DNA of 64,000 nucleotides, taken from the NCBI GenBank assembly GCA_002319075.1, contig NVQB01000001.1:124001-188000 (forward strand). Direction: 5' to 3'. Shown here one piece after another: positions 46,106-55,103 of this stretch. The notes beneath the pieces were generated by a model. The model worked only from the letters and a program-made list of their open reading frames with translations. It was not told where the DNA came from and ran no database searches. The stretch is from Sphingobacteriaceae bacterium (GTDB taxonomy: Bacteria > Bacteroidota > Bacteroidia > B-17B0 > Aurantibacillaceae). Numbering within the stretch: the stretch's first letter is position 1; each line of letters starts with the position of its first letter. A program made the position numbers and the translations under genes.

Positions 46106-46852
46106 CTAATATACGTGCTGCCCTCCATTAATACTGTAATTTGCTCCCGTAATAAAACTGGTTGCTTCGCTGGCTAAAAAACTCACTAAATGGGCTACTT
46201 CATGCGTGCCGCCAAGACGCCCCATTGGCACTTGCGCCACAATTTGCGCCAGTACTTTTTCAGGAACCGCCATCACCATATCCGTACCAATGTAGCCCGG
46301 AGAGATTGTATTTACTGTAATTCCGTATTTAGCCACTTCCATAGCCAATGATTTGGTGAAGCCATGCATCCCCGCTTTTGCGGCACTGTAATTGGTCTGT
46401 CCGAATTGTCCACGCTGACCATTCACCGAAGAAATATTTATAATACGTCCGAATTTTCTTTCAACCATGCCGTCTAAAACCTGGCGCGAACAATTAAATA
46501 CGGAGGTTAGATTGGTTCCTATAACGGCATCCCAATCTTCTTTTTTCATGTTAATTAAACGACCATCGCGCGTGATACCAGCATTATTTACAAGCGTATC
46601 AATCGGACCTACTTCATTTTCTATCTTACGTATCATTTCCCCCGCACTGTCAAAATCACTTACATCTCCGTAAAACAATTTTATATCAAAGCCTTCAGCC
46701 TTCATATCTTCTAACCATTTGTCTGCCTTTTCTTTCGTGTGATAATTTCCCACTACGTGATACCCATCCTTTTGAAGGTGTTTACACATGGCCGTTCCCA
46801 GTCCGCCTGTTGCGCCAGTTACCAATACTACTCTTTTGTTCAACTTGTCCAT
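46106..46852 (-). CDS. phaB: Acetoacetyl-CoA reductase (SDR family)
   Basis: A 248-residue short-chain dehydrogenase closely resembling PhaB/PhbB, which reduces acetoacetyl-CoA to (R)-3-hydroxybutyryl-CoA with NADPH. TGATGGLG (12-19) and NNAG (89-92) bind the cofactor; the catalytic Ser142, Tyr155 and Lys159 are in ISSVNG and YSAAKAG. PhaB-like blocks are ITRDGRLINMKKEDWDAV and the C-terminal FITGANYSINGGQHVY. A FabG function is the main alternative. The MaoC-type gene lies upstream, separated by a terminator. Confidence 0.88.
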   Translation of the reverse strand: MDKLNKRVVLVTGATGGLGTAMCKHLQKDGYHVVGNYHTKEKADKWLEDMKAEGFDIKLFYGDVSDFDSAGEMIRKIENEVGPIDTLVNNAGITRDGRLINMKKEDWDAVIGTNLTSVFNCSRQVLDGMVERKFGRIINISSVNGQRGQFGQTNYSAAKAGMHGFTKSLAMEVAKYGITVNTISPGYIGTDMVMAVPEKVLAQIVAQVPMGRLGGTHEVAHLVSFLASEATSFITGANYSINGGQHVY

Positions 46853-46920
46853 ACTTTTAATTTATAGGTTAATTATTAATTATCCGTTAGGGAACGGGAG
46901 AGAATTAAACTTCCAGGTAA

Positions 46921-46955
46921 AAAAATAGTCCTGGTACATTACCAGGACTATTTTT
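46921..46955 (-). terminator. Bidirectional-looking terminator between the MaoC and phaB genes
   Basis: A perfect 15-bp stem (AAAAATAGTCCTGGT at 46921-46935 with its complement at 46941-46955) with a 5-base loop. Read from the MaoC gene (minus strand) it is a classic intrinsic terminator, so phaB probably has its own promoter. Confidence 0.88.
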
Positions 46956-47362
46956 TAATTTCTAATTTTTTCTGTATTGAGAATTGTGGCTTCACCACTG
47001 GTACAAACAAGGCCGTCAGGATTTTTTATAAGCGTTTCCACTACCGCTCTGTTCTTATCTTTTATAAGTTCTTTAATAGTGAACTCCGCTTTATATGTAA
47101 CGTCCACATACATCGGCTTTAAAAAATTTAAAGATTGTTTTAAATAAATAGTTCCTTCACCAGGAAATAAAGTTCCGAAAACCTTACTAAACAAGGCGGC
47201 ACCCAGCATACCATGCATAACCGGCTTTCTGAATAATGTTTTTGCGGCGTAGGCAGGATCTGTATGCACAGGATTTTTATCACCTGTAACTTCCGCAAAA
47301 CGGTTAACTTCTTCTTGAGAAAAACTGAATTCGTGTGTATAAACTTGATTTACTTCCAGCAT
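46955..47362 (-). CDS. MaoC-like (R)-specific enoyl-CoA hydratase
   Basis: A 135-residue hot-dog-fold hydratase of the MaoC/PhaJ type. The catalytic loop DKNPVHTDPAYA carries the Asp-His dyad, and FRKPVMHGMLGAALFSKVFG is the typical helix. PhaJ-type enzymes convert crotonyl-CoA and other enoyl-CoAs to (R)-3-hydroxyacyl-CoA, feeding polyhydroxyalkanoate. With PhaB next to it this suggests C4 (R)-hydroxyacyl-CoA metabolism; no PHA synthase is in the window. Confidence 0.86.
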   Translation of the reverse strand: MLEVNQVYTHEFSFSQEEVNRFAEVTGDKNPVHTDPAYAAKTLFRKPVMHGMLGAALFSKVFGTLFPGEGTIYLKQSLNFLKPMYVDVTYKAEFTIKELIKDKNRAVVETLIKNPDGLVCTSGEATILNTEKIRN

Positions 47363-47494
47363 ATAGGGGGTTTTGATAAAATTAAAAGTAGTAATTCGAT
47401 TATCAATTCCAAAATTATTTTTAATACTACCACTAAGGTACTTAAAGCATTAAGCATCACTGAGTGTCATTTCCCTTAATGTATCTTCGTGCCC

Positions 47495-47557
47495 TTAGTG
47501 TCTTAGTGGCTTAGTAGTTTAGTAGTTTAGTAGTTAGTAGTTAGTAGTTTAGTGGTT
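47495..47557. repeat. Degenerate 8-base tandem repeat
   Basis: About eight imperfect copies of TTAGTAGT (first ones TTAGTGTC and TTAGTGGC, two copies shortened to TAGTAGT). It lies in the 296-base spacer between the divergent MaoC and rRNA methyltransferase genes. Confidence 0.75.
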
Positions 47558-47618
47558 AAAAAAAGAAATCTTAACTTCGCACACTAATTAATTAGCCCCG
47601 GTTTCTCTAACACAAGCA

Positions 47619-47643
47619 TTTGTGAAATCTGCGTTACCTGTGG
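47619..47643. repeat. Short dispersed repeat unit, copy 1
   Basis: Contains GTGAAATCTGCGT (47622-47634), found again exactly at 57471-57483. Local sequence looks like degenerate 9-base units of the form AAATCTGnG. Confidence 0.5.
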
Positions 47644-47658
47644 CAAAAATATAACTGT

Positions 47659-48837
47659 ATGACCTATCCGCAAATCATTTTAAATAAAGGAAAAGAATTC
47701 TCCATGCAACGCAAACACCCCTGGGTGTTTTCAGGCGCTATCAACAAAAAAGACGCTACCCTTCAGGATGGAGACCTGGTAGAAGTATACTCCAGTAAAA
47801 ATGAATTTTTGGGCATTGGTTATTTTTCTAACGGTGGAAGCATCGCCGTTCGAATTATTTCTTTTGAGAAAACGACGATTGACGAAAATTTTTGGTTCGA
47901 GAAAATCAACAAGGCCTGGAACTACCGTCAGCATCTAACTATTTTAAACGAGCATACAAATGTTTGCCGTTTATTTTTTGGAGAAGGCGATGGTGTACCG
48001 GGATTGATTTTGGATTATTATGCAGGACACGTTGTTGTTCAGGCTCATTCCTGGGGAGTTTACCTTCAAAAAGATAATATTACTGAAGCCATAAAAAGAA
48101 CTTTAGGTGACTCTCTGAAAAGCATCTACGATAAAAGCGCTGAAACTTTATCGAAACATTTTGCAGGGAAAACCGAAAACGGATTTTTATTCGGATCGGA
48201 AGAAGAAATTATCGTTAAAGAAAATGACCATCTTTTTAAAATCGATTTCATCAACGGACAAAAAACGGGTTTCTTTATCGATCAACGCGATAACCGCAAA
48301 CTCCTTGGAGACTACAGTAAAAATAAAACTGTTTTAAACACTTTTTCTTATACGGGTGGATTCTCTGTATACGCAGCAGCTGCTGGAGCTAGTCGAGTAG
48401 ACTCTGTTGACGTGAGTGCTCCTGCAATTGCACTTTGTGACCAGAACATTACTTTAAACAACTGCAAGAATCACGAGAGTTATGCTATAGACACCTTTGA
48501 ATTTTTAAAAGATAAAAAAGATGTTTACGATGTTATTGTATTAGATCCTCCGGCTTTTGCTAAGAGTCGCGATGCTAAACACCACGCGGTGATCGGATAC
48601 AAAAGATTAAACACAATGGCCATGAAACTCATTAAAAAGAATGGGATCATCTTTACGTTTAGCTGCAGTGGCGTGGTCGACAAAATGCTCTTTTATAACA
48701 CAATTACTTCTGCCGCTTTAGAAGCAGGAAGGAATATTAAAGTACTTCATTATTTATATCAACCTGCCGACCATCCAGTAACGCCTTTCTTTGCCGAAGG
48801 GGAATACCTTAAGGGAATGGTGCTTTGGGTAGAATAA
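47659..48837 (+). CDS. RlmI-like class I SAM-dependent rRNA methyltransferase
   Basis: A 392-residue 23S rRNA cytosine-5 methyltransferase of the RlmI/YccW type. Residues about 1-80 form a PUA RNA-binding domain (RKHPWVFSGAINKKD), followed by the RlmI-specific region and the Rossmann SAM domain with LNTFSYTGGFSVYAAAAGA and DVIVLDPPAFAKS; the catalytic Cys is in FTFSCSG. E. coli RlmI modifies C1962; the exact site here is inferred. Confidence 0.9.
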   Translation: MTYPQIILNKGKEFSMQRKHPWVFSGAINKKDATLQDGDLVEVYSSKNEFLGIGYFSNGGSIAVRIISFEKTTIDENFWFEKINKAWNYRQHLTILNEHTNVCRLFFGEGDGVPGLILDYYAGHVVVQAHSWGVYLQKDNITEAIKRTLGDSLKSIYDKSAETLSKHFAGKTENGFLFGSEEEIIVKENDHLFKIDFINGQKTGFFIDQRDNRKLLGDYSKNKTVLNTFSYTGGFSVYAAAAGASRVDSVDVSAPAIALCDQNITLNNCKNHESYAIDTFEFLKDKKDVYDVIVLDPPAFAKSRDAKHHAVIGYKRLNTMAMKLIKKNGIIFTFSCSGVVDKMLFYNTITSAALEAGRNIKVLHYLYQPADHPVTPFFAEGEYLKGMVLWVE

Positions 48838-48900
48838 AATTTATACTTACTAATTTAGTGCTTATACAGCCATAGCTACCTGTCTACCTACCCCTTACGT

Positions 48901-48987
48901 CTATTGACTATAAACTAGTGACTACGGCCTATTGACTTTCAACTATTGGCTATAGACTTTCAACTATTGACTTTCTCCATATTGACT
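48901..48987. repeat. Degenerate 14-base tandem repeat
   Basis: Six imperfect copies of CTATTGACTTTCAA (variants CTATTGACTATAAA, CTAGTGACTACGGC and CATATTGACTAATT; one copy is expanded to 21 bases). It ends 53 bases before the mqnE start. Confidence 0.8.
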
Positions 48988-49039
48988 AATTTTAGCATTT
49001 GTATTGGCATGCAAGCAAAAGAACCCGTAAATTTGCCCC

Positions 49040-50185
49040 ATGATTTTAAGCGAACACCATCCACAAAGTCTTCTCGCAAATTCTTCTTATTCTCCCGAAT
49101 TAAAAGCCATTGCAGAAAAAGTTTTTAACGGCGAACGCATCACCTTTGATGAAGGCGTTACTTTATATAAAAAAGCCGAACTTGGATTTTTAGGAGTACT
49201 TGCTAATTATGTGCGCGAGAAAAAAAGCGGTAACTATGTTTATTTTAATCACAATTTCCACGTAGAGCCTACTAACGTTTGCGTCTACTCCTGCTCTTTC
49301 TGTTCATATTCACGTTTGATAAAAAATCGTGATCAGGGCTGGGAACTATCCGTTGACCAGATCATGAACATCATTAAGGGTTACGACAACCAGGCTGTTA
49401 CAGAAGTTCACATTACCGGCGGCGTAGTCCCTAAACAGGACCTTGCTTTTTATACCGAATTATTTCAAAAAATCAAGGCACACCGTCCTGATTTGCATAT
49501 CAAAGCATTAACCCCAGTTGAGTTCCACTATATTTTTAAAAAAGCAAAACTAACTTACGAAGAAGGTTTGAAAATTTTTAAAGAAGCAGGACTGGATAGT
49601 CTGCCCGGTGGAGGCGCAGAAATTTTTGATAAAGACATTCGCGATAAAATTGCCGGTGGAAAATGTACTTCTGAAGAATGGTTGTCTCTTCACGAGATCT
49701 GGCACAAGATGGGCAATCAAAGTAATGCCACCATGTTATACGGCCACATAGAAACCTTCGAACACCGCATTGATCATATGAACCGTCTTCGCGAATTGCA
49801 GGACAGAACACATGGCTTTAACGCATTCATTCCTCTTAAATTTCGCAATAAGGAAAATGAAATGGCCAACGTGCCTGAAGTAAGTGTGATTGAAGATTTA
49901 AGGAACTACGCCGTGGCGAGAATTTACCTTGATAATTTCCCGCACATCAAAGCCTATTGGGCAATGATTGGAAGAAATACAGCACAATTGTCTCTGAATT
50001 TTGGCACCGACGACCTTGACGGAACGATAGATGACACAACTAAAATATACAGCATGGCCGGTTCTGAAGAGCAGAATCCAAAACTCTCTACACAGGAACT
50101 GGTAGACCTGATTAAATCCGTTGGCAAAACACCTGTTCAACGCGACACTCTTTATAACGTTGTAAAAGAATATTCGGAAGCATAA
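49040..50185 (+). CDS. mqnE: Aminofutalosine synthase MqnE (radical SAM)
   Basis: A 381-residue radical SAM enzyme of the futalosine menaquinone pathway. The [4Fe-4S] ligands are Cys81, Cys85 and Cys88 in NVCVYSCSFCSYS, preceded by NHNFHVEPTN. Blocks characteristic of MqnE rather than MqnC are DSLPGGGAEIFDKDIRD and EIWHKMGNQSNATMLYGHIET. It adds the adenosyl radical to 3-[(1-carboxyvinyl)oxy]benzoate. The next three genes follow on the same strand with short spacers; ubiX closes the group. Confidence 0.93.
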   Translation: MILSEHHPQSLLANSSYSPELKAIAEKVFNGERITFDEGVTLYKKAELGFLGVLANYVREKKSGNYVYFNHNFHVEPTNVCVYSCSFCSYSRLIKNRDQGWELSVDQIMNIIKGYDNQAVTEVHITGGVVPKQDLAFYTELFQKIKAHRPDLHIKALTPVEFHYIFKKAKLTYEEGLKIFKEAGLDSLPGGGAEIFDKDIRDKIAGGKCTSEEWLSLHEIWHKMGNQSNATMLYGHIETFEHRIDHMNRLRELQDRTHGFNAFIPLKFRNKENEMANVPEVSVIEDLRNYAVARIYLDNFPHIKAYWAMIGRNTAQLSLNFGTDDLDGTIDDTTKIYSMAGSEEQNPKLSTQELVDLIKSVGKTPVQRDTLYNVVKEYSEA

Positions 50186-50242
50186 AAAAGAAAAGGATTA
50201 TCCTTATTTTTATAGCCAGATTATTCACACACACATTTTACA

Positions 50243-51196
50243 ATGAAAAAACTATTTACTCTCTCGCTAATATTTTTAGCGGTTCAATTTTTTAATGCAC
50301 AGGATTCTATCCGTCCACAGGTACGCGATACATCGTGGAAATTTTCAGGATTTTTCGGATTAAATGCAAGCCAGACAACCCTAAGCAATTGGCAAGGTGG
50401 AGGACAAAACAACGTTGCCATAAACGGAATTTTCAATTATCAGGCAGTCTACAAAAGGGATGCTTTTGAAGAATGGACGAATAAAATAGATGCTCAATAC
50501 GGTATTTTCAGACCAGGACAAGCCGGTTTCCGTAAAAACATCGATCAACTTTTCGCGCTTTCTAAATATGAAATCCTGGCTTTTAAAAAGGTATATTTCT
50601 ACACAGCGCAGGCCGATTACCGCACTCAGTTTGCACCAGGTTACAAATATGCAGGCGACACTATCCAGGGACGTGCTACTTCAGATTTTAATTCGCCAGG
50701 CTACATTCAATTAGCATTAGGTCTTTCTTATAAACCGAAAGACTATTTCTCAATAACTGTTGCACCCCTGGCAGGAAAAATTACCTTAGTGAACCGTCAA
50801 TATTTAGCAGATGCCGGTGAATATGGTGTTGAGCCCGCCAAATATGACGAGGCTGGTAATATGACTGAAAAAGGCAAGAGAATGCGTTATGAATTTGGGG
50901 GAAGGATCATTGTAAAATTTAAAAAAGATATATTTAAGAATGTAAACCTCGATTCTTATTTGGACCTCTTTTCTAATTACACAGATCATCCACAAAACAT
51001 CGACGTGATTTTTAATAATCTTATAACGATGAAAATCAATAAATATTTCTCTGCGAGTCTTATCTGCCAAATGATCTACGATGATGATATCACTGTAAAA
51101 CGTTATAGCACAACTTTTAATGCGAAAGATAATATTGATGGGCCAAGACTTCAAACCCTTACAACCCTGGGCGTAGGCTTCGGCTACAAATTCTAA
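50243..51196 (+). CDS. DUF3078 exported protein
   Basis: A 317-residue protein with signal peptide (1-19, FFNAQ) matching DUF3078: WKFSGFFGLNASQTTLSNWQGGGQNNVAI, then many beta strands (YKYAGDTIQGRATSDFNSPGY, FGGRIIVKFKKDI) and a terminal GVGFGYKF strand. Likely an outer-membrane barrel. It is 57 bases after mqnE and 7 before the next barrel gene. Confidence 0.86.
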   Translation: MKKLFTLSLIFLAVQFFNAQDSIRPQVRDTSWKFSGFFGLNASQTTLSNWQGGGQNNVAINGIFNYQAVYKRDAFEEWTNKIDAQYGIFRPGQAGFRKNIDQLFALSKYEILAFKKVYFYTAQADYRTQFAPGYKYAGDTIQGRATSDFNSPGYIQLALGLSYKPKDYFSITVAPLAGKITLVNRQYLADAGEYGVEPAKYDEAGNMTEKGKRMRYEFGGRIIVKFKKDIFKNVNLDSYLDLFSNYTDHPQNIDVIFNNLITMKINKYFSASLICQMIYDDDITVKRYSTTFNAKDNIDGPRLQTLTTLGVGFGYKF

Positions 51197-51203
51197 AGTT
51201 TGT

Positions 51204-51854
51204 ATGCGCTTTATTATTTGCATATTTCTGGTTCTTTCTTATGCAGGTACAGCGCAGGATAACACTTCTGTTTTTTCACTTAAACCCTCTTTGGGTTTAA
51301 ATGCCTGCCAGGTGCATGGCGATAATTACAGCGGCTATAAAAAGCTGGGTATTTTCGCTGGGATGGCGGTGAACGCGAAAATTAACGAAAGGTTAAGTTT
51401 CGAACTGGGATTCTATTTCTCGCAAAAGGGCGCACGTAAAAATCCAAACAAATACGATTTAAATTATTATCGTCTGAATCTTAATTACATTGATCTTCCT
51501 CTGTCTTTGAGGTATATGCTCAACAAGCGTTATTTTATTACCCTCGGACCTTCCCTTGCTTATCTTATAAATTATAACGAGGATATTAATTACTCCAACT
51601 TTACAGGCATGTATACTTTTAAGAAATATGAGATGGGCGTGAATATTGGTTTGGGAAGAACCGTAATTCGAAATCTAAGTGTGGAAGTACGTTGCTCCAA
51701 TTCAATTACTGCGATCCGCGAGTATGGAATTGCCTCCAGTGTTTACTATTCAAATCCGGTGGCACGCTTTTTTAATAAAGGTTTTTACAACAATATCCTT
51801 ACTTTAATGTTATCTTATAAGTTAGGCAAGACAAACCAAAGTGAAAATCCATAA
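51204..51854 (+). CDS. PorT-like outer-membrane beta-barrel protein
   Basis: A 216-residue protein with signal peptide (1-17) and alternating beta strands (KLGIFAGMAVNAKINERLSFELGFYFSQKG, LNYIDLPLSLRYML, RYFITLGPSLAYLI) as in the outer membrane beta-barrel family of Bacteroidota; it does not look like a full PorT. The last 14 bases overlap the start of ubiX, indicating a shared transcript. Confidence 0.8.
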   Translation: MRFIICIFLVLSYAGTAQDNTSVFSLKPSLGLNACQVHGDNYSGYKKLGIFAGMAVNAKINERLSFELGFYFSQKGARKNPNKYDLNYYRLNLNYIDLPLSLRYMLNKRYFITLGPSLAYLINYNEDINYSNFTGMYTFKKYEMGVNIGLGRTVIRNLSVEVRCSNSITAIREYGIASSVYYSNPVARFFNKGFYNNILTLMLSYKLGKTNQSENP

Positions 51855-52413
51855 ACAAAAAATAGCAATAGCAGTAACCGGCGCAAGTGGCAGCATTTAT
51901 GCAAAAGTATTATTGGATAAAATTTCTAAACTTTCTGAGCAGATCGAAGAAGTAAGTCTTGTTTTTAGTGATAACGCTAAGGATGTCTGGAATCTGGAAT
52001 TAGGCAACCGCGATTACGAAAACTATAAATTCAAAACCTACGCGAAGAACGATTTTTTTTCCCCCATTGCCTCTGGATCTGCAAGATATACCACTTTAAT
52101 TATCTGCCCCTGTAGTATGGGAACACTAGCCCGCATTGCATCGGGCATCAGTAACGATTTAATTACCCGTGCCGCAGACGTAATACTTAAGGAGCGTCGC
52201 AAATTAATTCTGGTAACGCGTGACACACCTTTAAGTTTGATTCATATCAACAATATGAGAACCGTTACAGAAGCCGGCGCCATTGTTTGTCCGGCATCGC
52301 CTTCTTTTTACTCCAATCCCAAAACCTTTGAAGAATTAGCGGCTACGGTTGTAGACAGAATTATCGATCTGGCAGGACTTCAGCAGGATTCCTTCCGTTG
52401 GGGAGAAAAATAA
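51841..52413 (+). CDS. ubiX: Flavin prenyltransferase UbiX
   Basis: A 190-residue enzyme with the family start IAIAVTGASGSIYAKVLL and the conserved SGSARYTTLIICPCSMGTLARIASGISNDLITRAADVILKERR region, ending with the second active-site stretch PASPSFY. UbiX makes prenyl-FMN from FMN and dimethylallyl phosphate for UbiD-type decarboxylases; in the futalosine route such a decarboxylase is needed. The start codon is GTG at 51841, overlapping the barrel gene. Confidence 0.92.
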   Translation: MKIHKQKIAIAVTGASGSIYAKVLLDKISKLSEQIEEVSLVFSDNAKDVWNLELGNRDYENYKFKTYAKNDFFSPIASGSARYTTLIICPCSMGTLARIASGISNDLITRAADVILKERRKLILVTRDTPLSLIHINNMRTVTEAGAIVCPASPSFYSNPKTFEELAATVVDRIIDLAGLQQDSFRWGEK

Positions 52414-52573
52414 AGGGATCACCACAATCAGACATCCCTAATTCTATCAGTGCAAGCCTCTTCATCTCACGGTAAAACGCGTCTAATCTATAAGGGCTAA
52501 AAACCTATGTTAAAGCGCAAACACCCCCTATAATTTTTTCTGTATATCTACGTTAACAGAAAAAACATTCTCC

Positions 52574-53038
52574 ATGTCAAAAACCCTTAAGATTATTTCA
52601 CTATCGCTTATCAGCACTGTATTAGTGGCGGCTCTCGGATACTTCGGATTTCGCCAGTTCGCCCACTCCATCTACCTTCAGCGGACATGCGAATGGGCTA
52701 ACATTGATAATCTTGAAATGCACACAGGCATAGACATTCCTAAAATAAAAAGCAGTGAGTGTAAATATGAAAAGGCTCAAAACACAAAATTAGCCCGTTT
52801 CGACCTTGATAAAAGTGTGGAAATGAACGCTTATCTCCAGCGAAATAAATTTAAAAAATTAGAGAAATTGACAGGAATTGATTTTGGGACCTTTTTAGAT
52901 GGAGCACAGATCAACACAAGTCTAAGTCAGACATCTGAACTCTACTACATGGAAGGTTTTTATGAGACAGAAAACTGGAAAGGTCTACTTGATAAATCAA
53001 CCGGTAAACTTTGGATAACACTTAAATACAAGGATTAA
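52574..53038 (+). CDS. Membrane-anchored hypothetical protein
   Basis: A 154-residue protein with one N-terminal hydrophobic helix (about 7-24) and a soluble domain with two Cys (RTCEWANI and SSECKYEKA) and a strand-rich C-terminus. No family recognised. It lies 160 bases after ubiX, probably a separate unit. Confidence 0.6.
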   Translation: MSKTLKIISLSLISTVLVAALGYFGFRQFAHSIYLQRTCEWANIDNLEMHTGIDIPKIKSSECKYEKAQNTKLARFDLDKSVEMNAYLQRNKFKKLEKLTGIDFGTFLDGAQINTSLSQTSELYYMEGFYETENWKGLLDKSTGKLWITLKYKD

Positions 53039-53118
53039 AAAATAACGGTAAAGTAATCTGTTGTTAGATATGTATGCAAGGGGCACGATAGAAAATACAT
53101 CTTACTAGGAACTCTGCA

Positions 53119-53904
53119 CTACCAACTTCCTCCTGATCCGCCACCGCCAAAACTACCCCCGCCAAAGCCTCCAAACCCACCTCCTGAAGAACCGCCACCG
53201 CCAAAGCCTCCGCCACCGCGACCGCTACCACCAAGCATGCTACCCCAAAAAAGAGCGCTGCCGGCACTTGAAAATGTACGACCACCGCGACCACCGCCGC
53301 CAAACATGCTTCTTAAAAGAATAATTACCACAATAACAATAATGATAAGCGCCAGGGGTGTTTTACCTTTTCCACCTCTTTCACGGGTATAATCCTTCAC
53401 ATTGATCTCGCCCTTTGCAAGTTTCATCAGGACATCTGTTCCGTTGTCAAGTGCCTTAAAGTATTCGCCGTTTTTTAAATAGGGAGTAATTTCATTGTCG
53501 CGAATTTTTTTAGTCGCTAAATCAGGAATAGCACCTTCAAGACCTTGTCCTGTAGCAATAAATAAGCTACGTCCTCCATCAGCTTCAGTTGGTTTAATAA
53601 GAATAACAATACCATTGTCTTTATCCGCTTTACCAACTCCCCAGGTATTACCAATTTTAAATGCGTAAGAAGAAGCATCCAGACCATTAAGATCATCAAC
53701 AATCACCACTACAATTTGATTGGAGGTTTCGTTACTAAACACTTCCAGCTTCTCTTCTAACTGAGCCGCTTCTGAAGCGTTTAAAAAATCCGGAAACTCT
53801 TTTGAGAGATTGTTATATAAACGAGGTGGATTCGGACGTTCAGCTACCTGCGAATTCAGTATTCCTGCAAAAATGATAGAAAGAAAAATCAGTATTTTTT
53901 TCAT
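53119..53904 (-). CDS. TPM-domain protein with Gly-rich C-terminus (YgcG-like)
   Basis: A 261-residue exported protein: signal peptide (1-19), TPM_phosphatase/DUF2149-type domain (about 35-165: EFPDFLNASEAAQLEEKLEVF, NQIVVVIVDDLNGLDASSYAF, GQGLEGAIPD), a membrane helix (about 182-197) and a 50-residue Gly/Ser tail. Such proteins form operons with LemA in many bacteria; their function is unclear. It is the last gene of a three-gene set. Confidence 0.87.
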   Translation of the reverse strand: MKKILIFLSIIFAGILNSQVAERPNPPRLYNNLSKEFPDFLNASEAAQLEEKLEVFSNETSNQIVVVIVDDLNGLDASSYAFKIGNTWGVGKADKDNGIVILIKPTEADGGRSLFIATGQGLEGAIPDLATKKIRDNEITPYLKNGEYFKALDNGTDVLMKLAKGEINVKDYTRERGGKGKTPLALIIIVIVVIILLRSMFGGGGRGGRTFSSAGSALFWGSMLGGSGRGGGGFGGGGSSGGGFGGFGGGSFGGGGSGGSW

Positions 53905-53906
53905 GA

Positions 53907-54341
53907 TTAAAAAGAAATGCTGTTACTTAATTCGTTTTTATCATCGTCTTTTAACGGAAAAAATTTACCGAGCTGTTTTCCACATTCTACTATAGCTCCA
54001 CACAATGCCTCGGCTTTTTTATCCGCTTTAAATTGCAGAATCAGATTTGCCACAAGCTTGTCCCAGTAGTCTGTTCCAAGTTTTTCATGAATTCCGGCAT
54101 CACCAATAATAGCTACCTTTTTACTTAGTGTTGCCATATAGATAAGTACCCCATTTTTCTCTGCCGTATTTTGCATGCCCAATTTTTCGAAAACTTTTTG
54201 CGCCGTCTTAACTTCATTACCAAAACAAAAATTTTCCATGTGAAGGCGAATTTCGCCACTGGTATGTAATTCTGCTTGCGTAATGGCATCAATAAGAGAT
54301 TGCTGCTCTTGTTCTGTAAAAAAATTACGGGCTGTTGGCAT
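53907..54341 (-). CDS. TPM-domain protein, short form
   Basis: A 144-residue TPM-domain protein: FFTEQEQQSLIDAITQAELHTSGEIRLHMENF, VAIIGDAGIHEKLG and a C-terminal helix. It lacks a signal peptide and membrane helix, unlike the neighbour. Two bases separate it from the next gene and 6 from lemA upstream, so they are co-transcribed. Confidence 0.87.
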   Translation of the reverse strand: MPTARNFFTEQEQQSLIDAITQAELHTSGEIRLHMENFCFGNEVKTAQKVFEKLGMQNTAEKNGVLIYMATLSKKVAIIGDAGIHEKLGTDYWDKLVANLILQFKADKKAEALCGAIVECGKQLGKFFPLKDDDKNELSNSISF

Positions 54342-54347
54342 AGCTGA

Positions 54348-54914
54348 TTATTTTGCTTCGCTGAAATCTACTTTAGGAGCATTTTCAGATCCTGCACTTT
54401 CTTTGAAAGGCTCTTTCTTAGGAAAAGTTTCTTTGTTTAAAAACATGCTATTAATAAACCCACGAATGTGAGAGTTATATTCTTTTACCGATTCGTTATA
54501 ATTCTCACGGGCAACAGCAATTCTGTTTTCTGTACCTTCTAATTGCGTTTGAAGTCCTGCGAAATTTTCAGTAGAACGAATTTGCGGATAAGCTTCAAAA
54601 GCGAGGTTGATCGCTGTATTGATTTTTTTACCAGCTATGTCCATATCTTCAGGAGTTTTAGCAGCTACAATTCCAGCACGTGCCTGAGTTACTTCAGTAA
54701 GAATTCCCCTTTCATTAGCTGCAGCTCCTTTTACAGTTGCTACTAATTGTGGAATTAAATCCGCTCTGCGCTGATACGTTGCGCCTACATCGCCCCATTT
54801 TTCGTCAACATTTTCCTGGTAACTTACAGCAGTGTTATAAGAACTTCTGTACATCATAAAAACAATAAATGCGAATAAGAGTACACCTCCTATTATTAAT
54901 ACACCTTTTTTCAT
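54348..54914 (-). CDS. lemA: LemA-family protein
   Basis: A 188-residue protein with an N-terminal membrane helix (about 5-22) and the helical LemA domain: SYQENVDEKWGDVGATYQRRADLIPQLV, EVTQARAGI and FAGLQTQLEGTENRIAVARENYNE. LemA proteins are membrane-anchored helical bundles with an outside domain; the function is unknown. It is the first gene of the lemA-TPM-TPM operon. Confidence 0.93.
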   Translation of the reverse strand: MKKGVLIIGGVLLFAFIVFMMYRSSYNTAVSYQENVDEKWGDVGATYQRRADLIPQLVATVKGAAANERGILTEVTQARAGIVAAKTPEDMDIAGKKINTAINLAFEAYPQIRSTENFAGLQTQLEGTENRIAVARENYNESVKEYNSHIRGFINSMFLNKETFPKKEPFKESAGSENAPKVDFSEAK

Positions 54915-55103
54915 TTTATTTTAAATTTTAATGTAAATGTAATATTAAAATCGCACCTCGATCAAAAGCATTAACAATAATTCTATCTTTAGATCGACCT
55001 TTCGGATGAGGGGCTCATTTTAATTATGAATGTGCTTTTTCCCTGAGGAAAATTCATCTAAATTTCCATTTTGTAACGGTATGATTTTTAGAGCACTCTG
55101 TAA

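Noticed and set aside
53064-53303. Val/Ala-rich minus-strand frame over the Gly-rich tail of the TPM gene
   Set aside because: It is an out-of-frame shadow of the GGxGG repeats.
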